From: Subdoligranulum variabile
GTDB taxonomy: Bacteria > Bacillota > Clostridia > Oscillospirales > Ruminococcaceae
DNA: 64,000 bases
NCBI GenBank assembly: GCA_003343905.1
Contig: QAKI01000040.1
Location: 62,001-126,000 of the forward strand
Reading direction: 5' to 3'
Shown here: positions 1 to 9,004 of the stretch, piece after piece
How positions within the stretch are numbered: position 1 is the stretch's first letter
How the letters are laid out: the number at the start of each line of letters is the position of its first letter
Notes under the pieces: model-generated
Database searches by the model: none
What the model was told of the DNA's origin: nothing
Seen by the model: only the letters and a program-made list of their open reading frames with translations
Made by a program: the position numbers and the translations under genes

Positions 1-295
1 CGGGCAGCTTGGTCCAGTAGCCGTCCCAGTCGGAAAAGTCCGCCACGACATCAATGTCGGGGTTCAGTTCCTCGAACTTTTCGATCAGCTTCGTGGTCTG
101 GTCGTTACGGGTCTGGGAACCCCACCACAGAACGTTCAGGGTGGTCTTTCCTTCGCTGTTGGTGCTTTCGGCAGCCGCCTCGCCCGTCGCGGCAGAACCG
201 TCCGCCGCCGCGCTGCTGGAGGTCGCGCCGCAGCCAGTAAGAACACCGGCGACCATCAGACCGGCACACATACCTGCAAATACTTTTCTCCTCAT
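1..295 (-). CDS. ABC transporter substrate-binding lipoprotein, sugar type (N-terminal part)
   Basis: The 5' end of a minus-strand gene that runs off the left edge; about 98 codons are visible. The protein starts MRRKVFAGMCAGLMVAGVLT, a type II signal peptide, with the lipobox cysteine in LTGCG near residue 21. A low-complexity Ser/Ala/Gly linker follows, and then LNVLWWGSQTRNDQT, which is typical of the first beta strand of family 1 extracellular sugar-binding proteins. The ATG at 295 is supported by a GGAGG motif about 8 bases upstream. By family, it would bind a sugar or oligosaccharide outside the membrane for an ABC importer whose permeases lie beyond the window. The upstream sugar kinase and ManA genes fit a role in hexose or mannoside uptake, which is inference. 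The ligand cannot be told. Confidence 0.85.
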   Translation of the reverse strand, partial: MRRKVFAGMCAGLMVAGVLTGCGATSSSAAADGSAATGEAAAESTNSEGKTTLNVLWWGSQTRNDQTTKLIEKFEELNPDIDVVADFSDWDGYWTKLP

Positions 296-329
296 TGGGA
301 AACGCCTCCGTGTGATTTATGTTGTCCAC

Positions 330-357
330 ATTATAGCCAAACTTTTCACAAAACTTA
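330..357 (-). promoter_or_regulatory. Probable promoter of the substrate-binding protein gene
   Basis: On the minus strand a perfect TATAAT -10 box lies at 335-330, about 35 bases before the start codon. The -35 region at the usual distance is only a weak match (TTAAGT), so an activator may be needed. The surrounding sequence is much more AT-rich than the genes. Confidence 0.5.
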
Positions 358-483
358 ATCCAATTTTCTGATTATTTTGTGCGTTTTTTCGGGTTTCGTG
401 ATTTTTTTACCAGCCACGTCCAAAAAAGCAACGCATCATCGTGCAGCGCCAGTTTTCCCCGCCTGCCGCCCCGAAAATCCAGA

Positions 484-527
484 CACAAAAAGCGCCCCGG
501 ATGCCGTGTTTTTCCGCCATCCGGGGC
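484..527 (-). terminator. Intrinsic terminator downstream of manA
   Basis: A 10-bp perfect stem (494-503 with 518-527, GCCCCGGATG/CATCCGGGGC) is followed on the minus strand by a short T-rich run (about 493-484). It lies some 40 bases past the manA stop. T residues also follow the stem on the plus strand, so it could work in both directions. Confidence 0.7.
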
Positions 528-564
528 ACTTTTTCGATATTCGTTCTGTAAATCCGGCCGCCCG

Positions 565-1470
565 TCAGACCCGCGTGAGCAGCGTTTCGCAGTTTCCCGT
601 CACGTTGAACGCACCGCTGCCCGCAGGCAGGAAAAAGCTGTCGCCCTTCTTCACCCCGACGCGCTCGCCGCCGCAGGAAAGTTCGCCCGTACCTTCGGTG
701 ATGACCAGCGAAACGAAGGAGCGTTCGTCCGCCGCGCCGCTGAACGCGCCGCGGTACACATCGACCGTAAAATACTCGCACTTTGCCAGGTGGCCCCCAA
801 AGTCCTGCTGCACCGGCGGCGTGCGCTGCGTCACATCCAGCGCCCTGTCGATATGCAGCGCCCGGCGCTTGCCGTCGGGGCCGACGCGGTCATAGTCATA
901 GACACGGTAGGTCACGTTGGAATTCTGCTGCACCTCAGCCACCACGATGCCCTTGCAGATGGCGTGCAGCGTGCCGGAGGGGATGAAAAAGCAGTCCCCT
1001 TTGTGTACCGGGACCGCGTTCAGCACTTCGGTCAGGGTATTGTCCCGGATGCGGCGCTCGAACTCCTCCCGCGAAATTTCGTGGTCGAAGCCATAGTACA
1101 GGAACGCCCCCGGCTCACAGTCCAGCACATACCACATTTCGGTCTTGCCGTACTGACCCTCGTTGCGCAGGGCGTATTCGTTGGAAGGATGCACCTGGAT
1201 GGAGAGGTTGTCCCGCGCGTCGATAAACTTCGTCAGGATGGGGAACTGTTCAAACGCATCGCAGTCCGTGCCCAGGCAGCCGGGGTGCGCGGCCACATAG
1301 TCGGCCAGCGCGGCGCCGTCGGGCAGGCGGCTGGGGCCGTCCGGGTGGCAGGAAAGCACCCATGCTTCCGCCAGCGGGTCCAGGTCGCTCTGCACCCCAA
1401 AATCCGTGCGCAGGCGGCTGCCGCCCCACAGATAATCCTTGCAACTGGGGGTCAATTTCAAAATCGCCAT
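565..1470 (-). CDS. manA: Mannose-6-phosphate isomerase, class I (short Gram-positive type)
   Basis: A 301-residue cytoplasmic enzyme interconverting mannose-6-phosphate and fructose-6-phosphate. The type I PMI zinc site is visible: Q92 and H94 in IQVHPSNE, E111 in GKTEMWYVL and H169 in GTLHAI. The N-terminal WGG and the C-terminal small cupin half match short Firmicutes ManA proteins of about 310-320 residues. The ATG at 1470 has an AGGT-containing ribosome binding site 8 bases upstream. It follows the ROK kinase by 78 bases on the same strand. The two together would bring free mannose into glycolysis, which fits the GH38 alpha-mannosidase operon that diverges from the regulator genes upstream. 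The mannose link is inference; the enzyme family call is firm. Confidence 0.92.
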   Translation of the reverse strand: MAILKLTPSCKDYLWGGSRLRTDFGVQSDLDPLAEAWVLSCHPDGPSRLPDGAALADYVAAHPGCLGTDCDAFEQFPILTKFIDARDNLSIQVHPSNEYALRNEGQYGKTEMWYVLDCEPGAFLYYGFDHEISREEFERRIRDNTLTEVLNAVPVHKGDCFFIPSGTLHAICKGIVVAEVQQNSNVTYRVYDYDRVGPDGKRRALHIDRALDVTQRTPPVQQDFGGHLAKCEYFTVDVYRGAFSGAADERSFVSLVITEGTGELSCGGERVGVKKGDSFFLPAGSGAFNVTGNCETLLTRV

Positions 1471-1548
1471 CGTTCCTTACCTCCGTATTCCCTGTTTGAT
1501 TCGGGCCGCGCCGCCAAAAGGGCGCGGCATTTGGGCATGCGCCCGGAT

Positions 1549-2490
1549 TCAGCCGCCCTGCTTTGCCAGCAGCGCCGCGCCGATGACCCCGGCGCGGTAG
1601 CCCAGCGTGCAGGCGGTGATGCGGGTATGCTTTTGGGCAAAGTCACTGCCGAACACCATCGGCTCCACGGCGGCACGCAGCGGCCCCAGCAGGTTTTCGC
1701 CCTGATTGGCCACGCCGCCGGACAGGCCGATGACCTCCGGGAAGAAAATGTTGATCAGGTTTGCCACGCCCACAGCCAGATAGTGGGTGTAGCGTTCCAC
1801 CACGTCCCGCCCGGCGGCATCGCCCTGGGCGGCGGCATCAAAAGCGGTGCGGCCGTCCACGTTGCTTTCCGCCGGGGCCAGCGTGTTCAGCAAACTTTCG
1901 GGGTGGGCGCGGCGGGCTTCCTTCGTCATGCGGATCAGCGCCGTGGCGCTGGCGAAAGTTTCCAGGCAGCCCCGCCGCCCGCAGGTGCAGACCGGGGCGT
2001 CCGGCGTGTCCAGAATGACCATGTGGCCGGGTTCCGAGGCCGCGCCGTTGTAGCCGGTCAGCAGTTTGCCGCCCAGCACCACGCCGCCGCCCACGCCGGT
2101 CCCCAGCGTGATGATGACCGCGCTTTCGGCGCCTTTGGCGCAGCCCGCCAGGGCTTCGCCCAGGGCAGCCACGTTGGCGTCGTTGCCTGCGCACACCGGC
2201 AGCCCGGTCCTAGCCGCCAGATACTCCGCCAGGGGGAAGTCCCGCCAGTTCAGGTTATTGGAATAGCGCACCACGCCGTGGTCCACCGTGCCGGGGCAGC
2301 CCACGCCGATGCCCGCCACCTGTTCACCGGCGGCCAGTTGCGCGCAGAGCGCGGCGATATCGTCGCAGACTGCCTGTGCCGGGCGGGGCAGGTTCGTGGG
2401 GGCGGCGGCTTCCTTTACGATCTCGCCGTTCTCCGTCACAAGGGCGGCCTTGATATTGGTGCCGCCCAGGTCAACGCCTATATACAACAT
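1549..2490 (-). CDS. ROK-family sugar kinase (glucokinase/mannokinase type)
   Basis: A 313-residue ATP-dependent hexose kinase. It starts with the phosphate-binding loop DLGGTNIKAA, has the sugar-binding NDAN motif with the catalytic D104, the TLGTGVGGG glycine motif, and the ROK zinc site made by H156 (EPGHM) and C168/C170/C175 in CTCGRRGC. Length and motif order match glucokinases, but glucose, mannose or fructose specificity cannot be read from sequence. A near-perfect AGGAGG precedes the ATG at 2490. Its position between a sugar-sensing two-component system and manA suggests it phosphorylates mannose or glucose released in the cytoplasm; that is inference. Confidence 0.9.
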   Translation of the reverse strand: MLYIGVDLGGTNIKAALVTENGEIVKEAAAPTNLPRPAQAVCDDIAALCAQLAAGEQVAGIGVGCPGTVDHGVVRYSNNLNWRDFPLAEYLAARTGLPVCAGNDANVAALGEALAGCAKGAESAVIITLGTGVGGGVVLGGKLLTGYNGAASEPGHMVILDTPDAPVCTCGRRGCLETFASATALIRMTKEARRAHPESLLNTLAPAESNVDGRTAFDAAAQGDAAGRDVVERYTHYLAVGVANLINIFFPEVIGLSGGVANQGENLLGPLRAAVEPMVFGSDFAQKHTRITACTLGYRAGVIGAALLAKQGG

Positions 2491-2546
2491 CGTTTGCCTC
2501 CTGAATATTTTTGGTTCGTCCGCTGCCGTTCCGGGCCGGGGCGCCG

Positions 2547-3575
2547 TTATTCGCCCAGTTGGCGGCGGTAGTTCTTGGGTGTTTCGCCGGTATATTTGCG
2601 GAACAACTGGCTGAAATAATGGGGGTTTTCGCCCAGGCCCACCTTTTCTGCGATCTCATAGCTGTGGAGGGAGGGGTCCTCCCGCATGAGGGTCTTGGCG
2701 TGTTCCATGCGGACCGACAGAAGGTAGCTGCTGAACTTTTGCCCGACCGCGCGGGTAAATTCCCGGCCGATGTAGTCGGCGTTCATATACACGGCGTTAT
2801 CCGCGATATATTGCAGCGTGAGGGATTCGTCCGCATAGTGGGCGTTCATATAGGCGATCATCTGCTGCACAAAGTCGTTGCTGCGGGCGGCGTTGCCCTC
2901 TTTGCGCAGGCGCAGCAGGCTGCGGGTGATGAGTTCTTCCAGCGATCCCCGGTCCCGCAGGGCGTCGGTGATGACGTTCATGCCCCATTCCGTCTGGCCG
3001 CTGCCCATGCGGTCCGTTACCAGGGCGATCAGCGTTTCCTGCAGCAGGCTGGGGTCCTCCACCGTTTTGACCAGTTCCCCCACCTGCTTTTTCAGCGCGT
3101 CGGCTTCCAGGTCGCTCTCCCGCAGGTGGTCGAACGTTTCCACCAGCGCCTTGACCCGCTGGCGGCGCTCGTCATACAGGTACAGCACCTTCTTGCGCTG
3201 GCGGTCGATGGCATGGCAGGCGCGCAGCAGCGCGTCCTCCAGTTCCTGCTTGGAACAGGGTTTGAGCAGGTACTCGATCACGCCGTACCGCAGCGCCTGC
3301 TGCGCGTACTGAAACGTATCGTAGCCCGAAAGCACCACCGATTGCAGCATGGGGTGCAGCGTCACGGCGCGCTGGACCAGTTCCAGCCCGGTCATGCCCG
3401 GCAGGCGGATATCCGTAAGCAGGATGTCCGGCATATCATCGGTCATGCTGTCCAGCGCCGCGATCGCGTTCGGGCAGGACGCCGTCAGTTTCAGGTCCAG
3501 TTTTTCCCAGTCGATCATCCGCTCCAGTCCTTCCCGGATGATCGGTTCATCATCGACCAACAACAGTTTATACAC
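2547..3575 (-). CDS. YesN-like response regulator with AraC-type DNA-binding domain
   Basis: A 342-residue cytoplasmic regulator. The receiver domain (about 1-120) shows the acidic pair in LLLVDDEPI, the phospho-acceptor D55 in LLTDIRLPG and a KP near residue 105 (YLLKPCSKQE). A helical linker follows, and the C-terminal 100 residues form two AraC HTH motifs ending FSQLFRKYTGETPKNYRR. I place the start at the GTG at 3575, because VYKLLLVDDEP begins the receiver fold and AGGGGG lies 7 bases upstream; a longer frame has no ribosome binding site. The partner kinase ends 10 bases upstream. By family this class senses carbohydrates and activates transporter or hydrolase genes; the divergent GH38 operon and the downstream transporter gene are likely targets (inference). 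Confidence 0.92.
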   Translation of the reverse strand: MYKLLLVDDEPIIREGLERMIDWEKLDLKLTASCPNAIAALDSMTDDMPDILLTDIRLPGMTGLELVQRAVTLHPMLQSVVLSGYDTFQYAQQALRYGVIEYLLKPCSKQELEDALLRACHAIDRQRKKVLYLYDERRQRVKALVETFDHLRESDLEADALKKQVGELVKTVEDPSLLQETLIALVTDRMGSGQTEWGMNVITDALRDRGSLEELITRSLLRLRKEGNAARSNDFVQQMIAYMNAHYADESLTLQYIADNAVYMNADYIGREFTRAVGQKFSSYLLSVRMEHAKTLMREDPSLHSYEIAEKVGLGENPHYFSQLFRKYTGETPKNYRRQLGE

Positions 3576-3585
3576 GATAAGCCCC

Positions 3586-5355
3586 CTATTTCTCTTCCGT
3601 ATCCGCCTGTACCGGTGGTTCCGGGCGGGTATCCGGCAGGTGAACGATGATCTGCGTCCCGCCTTTCCCGCTGCGCACGCGCAACCCGTATGCGTCGGAG
3701 AAGGCGTGCTGGATGCGCTTGTGGATGTTGCGCATGCCGATGCCCAGCCCCTCGGGCTGTACCTCGCCGCTTTCCAGCTTGGCAAGGATATCTTCGTCGG
3801 TGCCGGGGCCGTTATCCGCCACGATCAGCTCGATGCCGTCGGCCACCGCGGCGGCGCTGATGTGGATCAGGCAGGTATCGAGCATTTTCTCCGCGGCATG
3901 GTGGATGGCGTTTTCCACCAGCGGCTGGACGGTCATGGCCGGGATGCGGCAGGCCAGGAAGGTTTCGGGCACGTCGTACTCGACCTTCAGCCGGTCCCCG
4001 TAGCGGATCTGCTGGATGTCCAGATAATTGCGGGTGAACTGCAGGTCCTCAGCGATCGTTACCACATCGCGCTTGTCGCTCAGGGAGGTGCGCAGCATCT
4101 TGCCCAGCGCGCCGGTCATGACGGCGATGCGCTGATCCCCGGCGCTCTGCGCCAGGCAGTAGATGGATTCCAGCGTATTGTACAAAAAGTGCGGCCGCAC
4201 CTGGGCGCGGAGCTGCTGGATCTGCTTTTCCTGCAAAAGGCGCTGCTGTTCCTCTTTTTCATGGTTGACCCGGTTCCATTCGCGGGTCATCCAGTCAAAG
4301 GCGCGGTGCAGGTCGCCGATCTCATCCAGGCGGTCCCGGTAGGGGTTATTGTGGGCCGAGATCGGCTGCCCGCTGATGGCAAAATCATCAAACTTCTGCA
4401 ACAAAACCTGCAAATGTGCTAAAATACTGTTGATCAGGCCGGTGCTGACCGCCGACACCAGCAGCATGGCCACAAGGGTGCACAGGACCGCGATGCCCAC
4501 AGCCGCCAGCGTGGTGGCGCACACGCCGTCATAGTCCACCAGCGTAACGTACTTCATGCCGTTGCTGGCGGTGTAGCGCACACAGAGCACGTCGTGCCCA
4601 TCCAGCACCATATAGTTGTAGCCGTCCTCGCCGTCTGCGCCCAGTTCCCGGATCACATCGTCGCTGGCGTACAGGCAGACGCCCTCGTTATATACAGCGC
4701 AGCGGGGCTCCACGCCCATCTGCTCCATACCCAGTATACACTGTTCGACCACGGCTGGGAAGTCCACTTCGATCAGCATCCAGCCGAGCGTTTCCAAATC
4801 GACGCCCTTCATCTCCCGGATCTCACGCACCAGGAACAGGCGCGGGCGGGGCCCGTCCTCGGTCAGCCAGACATAGCGCCCCTGGTGGTTCATCGCCGCC
4901 TGGATCCGTTCTTCGGTCAGTTCGTTTGCGCCTGTGGAAAGTTCAAAAAAGTGGCTGAAAAAAACATTCCCTGCCGTTTTGAGCTGGAAACTGACGGTGT
5001 TGTCGAACCACAGGCTGTAGTAGGCCACCTGGTTGGCCACGCTCGTCCGGGCGTTGACCCATTCCAGGGTGCCGGGGTGACCCTCTTTCATGATCGAAAG
5101 ATTCTCCTGCAGGGCGGCGTCGGTCAGGATGCGGTAGCTGATATCCTCATAATCTTTGAGTTCGTCCCGCATCTGTTCCGCAAACAGCGAGATCATCTGG
5201 GAGCTGCTTTGGTACAACTGCCGGTCATAGGTATGCAGCGGGATCTGGATCGCGGCGATCGTGGCGACGCCGATCAGCGCCGTACTGACCAGCAGGATCA
5301 GCAAAAATTTGGCGCGCAGGTGCAGGTTCTGCCAGAATCGGGTCAGTTTTTGCAT
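3586..5355 (-). CDS. YesM-like sensor histidine kinase
   Basis: A 589-residue membrane kinase of the LytS/YesM His_kinase class. TM1 is at about residues 15-35, followed by an extracellular sensor region of about 250 residues, TM2 at about 285-310, a HAMP segment, and the kinase with phospho-acceptor H389 in QVRPHFLYNTLES. The ATP site shows VQPLVENAIHHA (N box), VADNGPG and GLGIGMRNI. Two in-frame ATGs exist (5361 and 5355). GAGGAAG touches the first but sits 6 bases from the second, so 5355 is the better start. It forms a pair with the YesN-like regulator downstream. The ligand is probably an extracellular sugar or a sugar-loaded binding protein (inference from the family). Confidence 0.92.
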   Translation of the reverse strand: MQKLTRFWQNLHLRAKFLLILLVSTALIGVATIAAIQIPLHTYDRQLYQSSSQMISLFAEQMRDELKDYEDISYRILTDAALQENLSIMKEGHPGTLEWVNARTSVANQVAYYSLWFDNTVSFQLKTAGNVFFSHFFELSTGANELTEERIQAAMNHQGRYVWLTEDGPRPRLFLVREIREMKGVDLETLGWMLIEVDFPAVVEQCILGMEQMGVEPRCAVYNEGVCLYASDDVIRELGADGEDGYNYMVLDGHDVLCVRYTASNGMKYVTLVDYDGVCATTLAAVGIAVLCTLVAMLLVSAVSTGLINSILAHLQVLLQKFDDFAISGQPISAHNNPYRDRLDEIGDLHRAFDWMTREWNRVNHEKEEQQRLLQEKQIQQLRAQVRPHFLYNTLESIYCLAQSAGDQRIAVMTGALGKMLRTSLSDKRDVVTIAEDLQFTRNYLDIQQIRYGDRLKVEYDVPETFLACRIPAMTVQPLVENAIHHAAEKMLDTCLIHISAAAVADGIELIVADNGPGTDEDILAKLESGEVQPEGLGIGMRNIHKRIQHAFSDAYGLRVRSGKGGTQIIVHLPDTRPEPPVQADTEEK

Positions 5356-5383
5356 AAGCATCTTCCTCTATTAGCGCGAGTGA

Positions 5384-5547
5384 CATAAGAAAACAAAGGT
5401 TTTCTAAAAACTGCGAAGCACCGCAAAACCGCTGCAAAGCGGCGGATGCAAGGCAGAGGGTTGCCGCACTCCTGCATGGAATGCAAGGCCCGATAACGCA
5501 GCAGACGCTGCTTTGCAGGCAGAGTTTTGCGGCTTTGTTTTCTTATG
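5384..5547. repeat. MITE-like inverted-repeat element in the kinase leader
   Basis: Two perfect 15-base arms, CATAAGAAAACAAAG (5384-5398) and its complement (5533-5547), bound a 164-base region. The interior keeps further partial symmetry: CCGCAAAA with TTTTGCGG, and CTGCAAAGC with GCTTTGCAG. Imperfect similarity continues a few bases outside the arms (GCGCG on both sides). It encodes no protein. The structure fits a miniature inverted-repeat element or a large RNA hairpin. I see no clear target-site duplication. It lies between the predicted promoter and the start of the sensor kinase, so it would be transcribed in that leader. Confidence 0.6.
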
Positions 5548-5579
5548 GAACCGCGCAGTTATCCGAAACATCTTTTAAC

Positions 5580-5608
5580 AGCATGGCGAAATGCCACGCC
5601 CCTGTCAA
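5580..5608 (-). promoter_or_regulatory. Probable promoter of the YesMN-like operon
   Basis: On the minus strand a consensus TTGACA (5608-5603) is spaced 17 bases from CATGCT (5585-5580), a weak -10. The transcript would begin near 5573 and carry the inverted-repeat element in its leader of about 215 bases before the kinase start. Confidence 0.5.
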
Positions 5609-5724
5609 GGCATTTTTTCGAGTTGTTGGTACACTTTTTCGGGGCAAATGCCGGATTTCGTTCAAAAAACCGTGGCGGCAGGCCACAAAGTCGAAATTTT
5701 GCCAATAATGTACGGATTTGTGCA

Positions 5725-5753
5725 TTGTTCCCCGCGGGTGCAGCCTGTATGCT
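5725..5753 (+). promoter_or_regulatory. Probable promoter of the GH38/redox operon
   Basis: TTGTTC (5725-5730), a 17-base spacer and TATGCT (5748-5753). This would give a leader of about 120 bases before the GH38 start at 5878. The YesN-like regulator encoded on the other strand is a candidate activator (inference). Confidence 0.5.
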
Positions 5754-5877
5754 AAATTTAAGAAGTCCTATAAACTCCGCAAAAAATTATAGCACAGGGG
5801 GCGGGGGATTTCCAACCGCAGCCGCCGTTCCCGCCGCCCCATTTTCCATGATCTTTTATAAACAGGAGGATGCTTCC

Positions 5878-8800
5878 ATGTCTTTGCTTCATTCCGAGTA
5901 CCGGGACCGGCTGGCCCACTGGCAGCGGGTCCTGGCCGACGATTTCTACCGCCCGCTGGAGGAGATCCGTTGGGAGGGGTTCACCACCATGCAGCACCTT
6001 ACGCCTGAAGAAGCGGCGCAGGGTGACTTCCACCCCCTTGCCGAGGGGACCGTCTGGGGCCACACCTGGGAATACCTGTGGTGCCGCGCCCGCGTCACGA
6101 TGCCGCAGGAAGCCGCCGGGCAGCGGGTGGCCATGGCGCTGGACCTGGGCGGCGAAGCGACGCTGTTTGTGAACGGGCAGGCGTTCGGCACCCGCCGGGC
6201 CGAGTGGGTCAGCGTGCCCCACCATTATATCTGCGACAATGTGCTCACCCGCTGCGCCCAGCCCGGCGAAACGTTCGACCTGCTGTTCGAGGTCTACGCC
6301 GGGCATTACTTCCCGGATGTGGGCGGCTGCTGCACCGGCCCCGTGCTGCCCGGCACCCTGCAGGACCCCAAGGCCGAAGGCCGCCGCAGCCGCGTGGGGC
6401 ACAGCACCTTCGGCATCTGGAACGAGGATGCCTACCAGTTGTGGATGGATGTGTCCACCCTGTCCATGCTGATGGACGAACTGCCGGAGGATTCGCTGCG
6501 GGCTTCCCGCATTGCGGACGGGCTGGAAGAATACACCCGCATCGTGGATTTTGAGCAGCCCGCCCCGGCCCGCACCGAAAGCTACCGCCAGGCCCGCGCC
6601 GCGCTGCGCCCGCTTCTGCTGTGCCGCAACGGTTCCACCGCGCCGCGCATGGCCGCCATCGGCAACTCCCACCTGGACCTGGCCTGGCTGTGGCCCATGC
6701 AGGAGACCCACCGCAAGACCGCGCGCACCTTTGCCGCCCAGCTTCGCCTGCTGGATCAGTACCCCGACTACCGCTACCTGCAAAGCCAGCCCGCAGCCTA
6801 TGAGATGTGCCGCGACCACTACCCCGAACTGTACGAGCGCATCCGCCAGGCCGTGGCCGGCGGGCGCTGGATCGCCGAGGGCGCCATGTATGTGGAGCCG
6901 GACACGAACATCCCCTCCGGCGAGTCGCTGGTGCGGCAGCTTGTGTTCGGCAAACGCTTTTTCCGGGAGGAATTCGGCATCGACAGCCAGATCCTCTGGC
7001 TGCCGGACACCTTTGGCTATTCCGCCGTTCTGCCGCAGCTTCTGGCCGGGTGCGGGGTGCGCTATCTGGTGACGCAGAAAATTTTCTGGAGCTACAACGA
7101 GGGCGATCCCTTCCCCTACCATTACTTCAACTGGAAGGGCATGGACGGCAGCCAGGTGGTTTCCTTCCTGCCCACCAGCTACACCTACCGCACCGACCCC
7201 AAGGAACTGTGCGGCGTCTGGAAGAACCGCGTACAAAAGCGCCATCTGGACGATTTCCTGATTCCCTTCGGCTACGGGGACGGCGGCGGCGGCCCCTGCC
7301 GCGACCACATCGAATACGCCCTGCGCGAGCGCGACCTGGAAGGCATGCCCCGCGTGGAGATGATGTCCCCCCTGGATCTCTTTGAGGACCTGCAGAAAGA
7401 GGGCGGCCCCCGAAACACCTGGGACGGCGAACTGTACTTCAACGCGCACCGCGGCACCTACACCACCCAGGCCGCGGTCAAAAAGAACAACCGCCGCAGC
7501 GAGCGGGCCCTGCACCATCTGGAACTGTGGGGCGCGCTGGCGGCGCGCCACGGCCTGCCCTATGACGCCGCCGCAGCGCAGTCGCTCTGGAAAACGCTGC
7601 TGCTCAACCAGTTCCACGACATTCTGCCCGGTTCTTCCATCGCGCGCGTTTACACCGAGGCCAACGCCGCGCACAAAGCACTGCAAAAGGATGCCGACGC
7701 GCGCAGCGCCGCCGCCCGCCGCGCCCTGCTGGACCCGGCAGGCCCCGAAGCCGCCGTGACCCTGTTCAACGGCCTGGGCTTTGCGCGGGAGGAAGTCGTC
7801 GCGTTGCCAGAAGCCTTTGCCCACGGCGCACAGACTGCCGAGGGCGCGCCGGTGCCGGTATGCGGCGGCCAGGCCGTGGTGAGCCTGCCCGCGCTGGGCG
7901 CGGTCACCCTGTGCCCGGCCGAAGCCGCCCCCGCGGACGCCCGCGTTTTTGCCGAAGAACTGCCCGACGGCGCGGTGCTGCGCAACGAGCGTGTGACCCT
8001 GCGGCTGGACCGGCAGGGACACGTGATCTCCTACCGGCTGGACGGGCGCGAGATGACGAACGGCCGCCCGATGAACACGCTGCGCATGTACAAGGATGTG
8101 CCGCGCATCTTCGACGCCTGGGACATCGACAGCAACTACCGCGAACAGACCCAGTATACCGCGCAGGCCGACACTTTTACCGTCAGCGTCGCCTCCGGCT
8201 TCTCCGCCTCGGCAAGCTGGACCGGGCGCATCGGCCGTTCGGCCGTCGCCCAGGTCATCACGCTGCGCGCGGGCAGCCCCGTGGTGGAGTTCGACACCAC
8301 CATCGACTGGCACGAACTGCACCGCCTGCTGAAGGTGGAGTTCCCCGTGGACGTGCGGGCGGAGAACGCCATCCACGAGATCCAGTTCGGCTATGTAGAA
8401 CGCCCCACCCACCGCAGCCGCGGCTACGACCAGCAGCGGTTTGAAGTATGCAACCACCGTTACACTGCCCTGTGCGACAACGGCCACGGCTGCGCCGTAC
8501 TCAACGACTGCAAATACGGCGTGGGCGTGGAGCAGGACAGCATCGAACTGACGCTGCTGCGGGCCGCCGCCTCGCCGGAAATGGGCAGCGACCAGGGCCG
8601 GCACCACTTCCGCTACGGCTTTACCGCGTGGGAGGGCTGCTTCGCCCAGGCGCCGGTGGTCCAGCAGGCCGCCGCGTTCAACGACCCTGTTGTGACGGAA
8701 ACAGGCAGTCTGCACGCCTTCTCCGCTTTTTCCACCGACGTGCCCAACGTCCTCATCGACACGGTCAAACCGGCCGACGACGGCAGCGGGGATTGGGTCC

Positions 8801-8982
8801 TCCGCCTGTACGAAAGCAAGAAGGCCGACACCGTGTTCCATATTTCTTCCGGCCTGCCGGTGGAATCGCTGATCCCCTGCGACCTGCTGGAAAATCCCAT
8901 CGGGGACGCAGCCGCGCCCGGCAGCGCCCTGCACGCCAAGCCGTTTGAAGTCTGTACCTACCGCGTAAAATTCCGTGCCTGA
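5878..8982 (+). CDS. GH38 alpha-mannosidase
   Basis: A 1034-residue retaining, metal-dependent alpha-mannosidase. The N-terminal 250 residues are a beta-rich accessory region. The catalytic domain begins with IGNSHLDLAWLW, where H265 and D267 are metal ligands; the nucleophile is D377 in WLPDTFGYS, and H580 in NQFHDILPG is a further metal ligand. The remaining 450 residues form the usual GH38 C-terminal beta domains. No signal peptide, so it acts in the cytoplasm on imported mannosides. The ATG at 5878 has AGGAGG about 8 bases upstream; a longer frame reaching back to 5527 has no such site and runs through the promoter. It is the first gene of a tight five-gene operon with redox enzymes, an unusual partnership for a mannosidase. 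Confidence 0.95.
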   Translation: MSLLHSEYRDRLAHWQRVLADDFYRPLEEIRWEGFTTMQHLTPEEAAQGDFHPLAEGTVWGHTWEYLWCRARVTMPQEAAGQRVAMALDLGGEATLFVNGQAFGTRRAEWVSVPHHYICDNVLTRCAQPGETFDLLFEVYAGHYFPDVGGCCTGPVLPGTLQDPKAEGRRSRVGHSTFGIWNEDAYQLWMDVSTLSMLMDELPEDSLRASRIADGLEEYTRIVDFEQPAPARTESYRQARAALRPLLLCRNGSTAPRMAAIGNSHLDLAWLWPMQETHRKTARTFAAQLRLLDQYPDYRYLQSQPAAYEMCRDHYPELYERIRQAVAGGRWIAEGAMYVEPDTNIPSGESLVRQLVFGKRFFREEFGIDSQILWLPDTFGYSAVLPQLLAGCGVRYLVTQKIFWSYNEGDPFPYHYFNWKGMDGSQVVSFLPTSYTYRTDPKELCGVWKNRVQKRHLDDFLIPFGYGDGGGGPCRDHIEYALRERDLEGMPRVEMMSPLDLFEDLQKEGGPRNTWDGELYFNAHRGTYTTQAAVKKNNRRSERALHHLELWGALAARHGLPYDAAAAQSLWKTLLLNQFHDILPGSSIARVYTEANAAHKALQKDADARSAAARRALLDPAGPEAAVTLFNGLGFAREEVVALPEAFAHGAQTAEGAPVPVCGGQAVVSLPALGAVTLCPAEAAPADARVFAEELPDGAVLRNERVTLRLDRQGHVISYRLDGREMTNGRPMNTLRMYKDVPRIFDAWDIDSNYREQTQYTAQADTFTVSVASGFSASASWTGRIGRSAVAQVITLRAGSPVVEFDTTIDWHELHRLLKVEFPVDVRAENAIHEIQFGYVERPTHRSRGYDQQRFEVCNHRYTALCDNGHGCAVLNDCKYGVGVEQDSIELTLLRAAASPEMGSDQGRHHFRYGFTAWEGCFAQAPVVQQAAAFNDPVVTETGSLHAFSAFSTDVPNVLIDTVKPADDGSGDWVLRLYESKKADTVFHISSGLPVESLIPCDLLENPIGDAAAPGSALHAKPFEVCTYRVKFRA

Positions 8983-9004
8983 CAGGCCAGAAAGGAAGCC
9001 GTTT

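Noticed and set aside
379..2571. Long plus-strand frame opposite manA and the ROK kinase
   Set aside because: Antisense shadow; Arg/His/Ala-rich, spans the terminator and two genuine genes with clear motifs.
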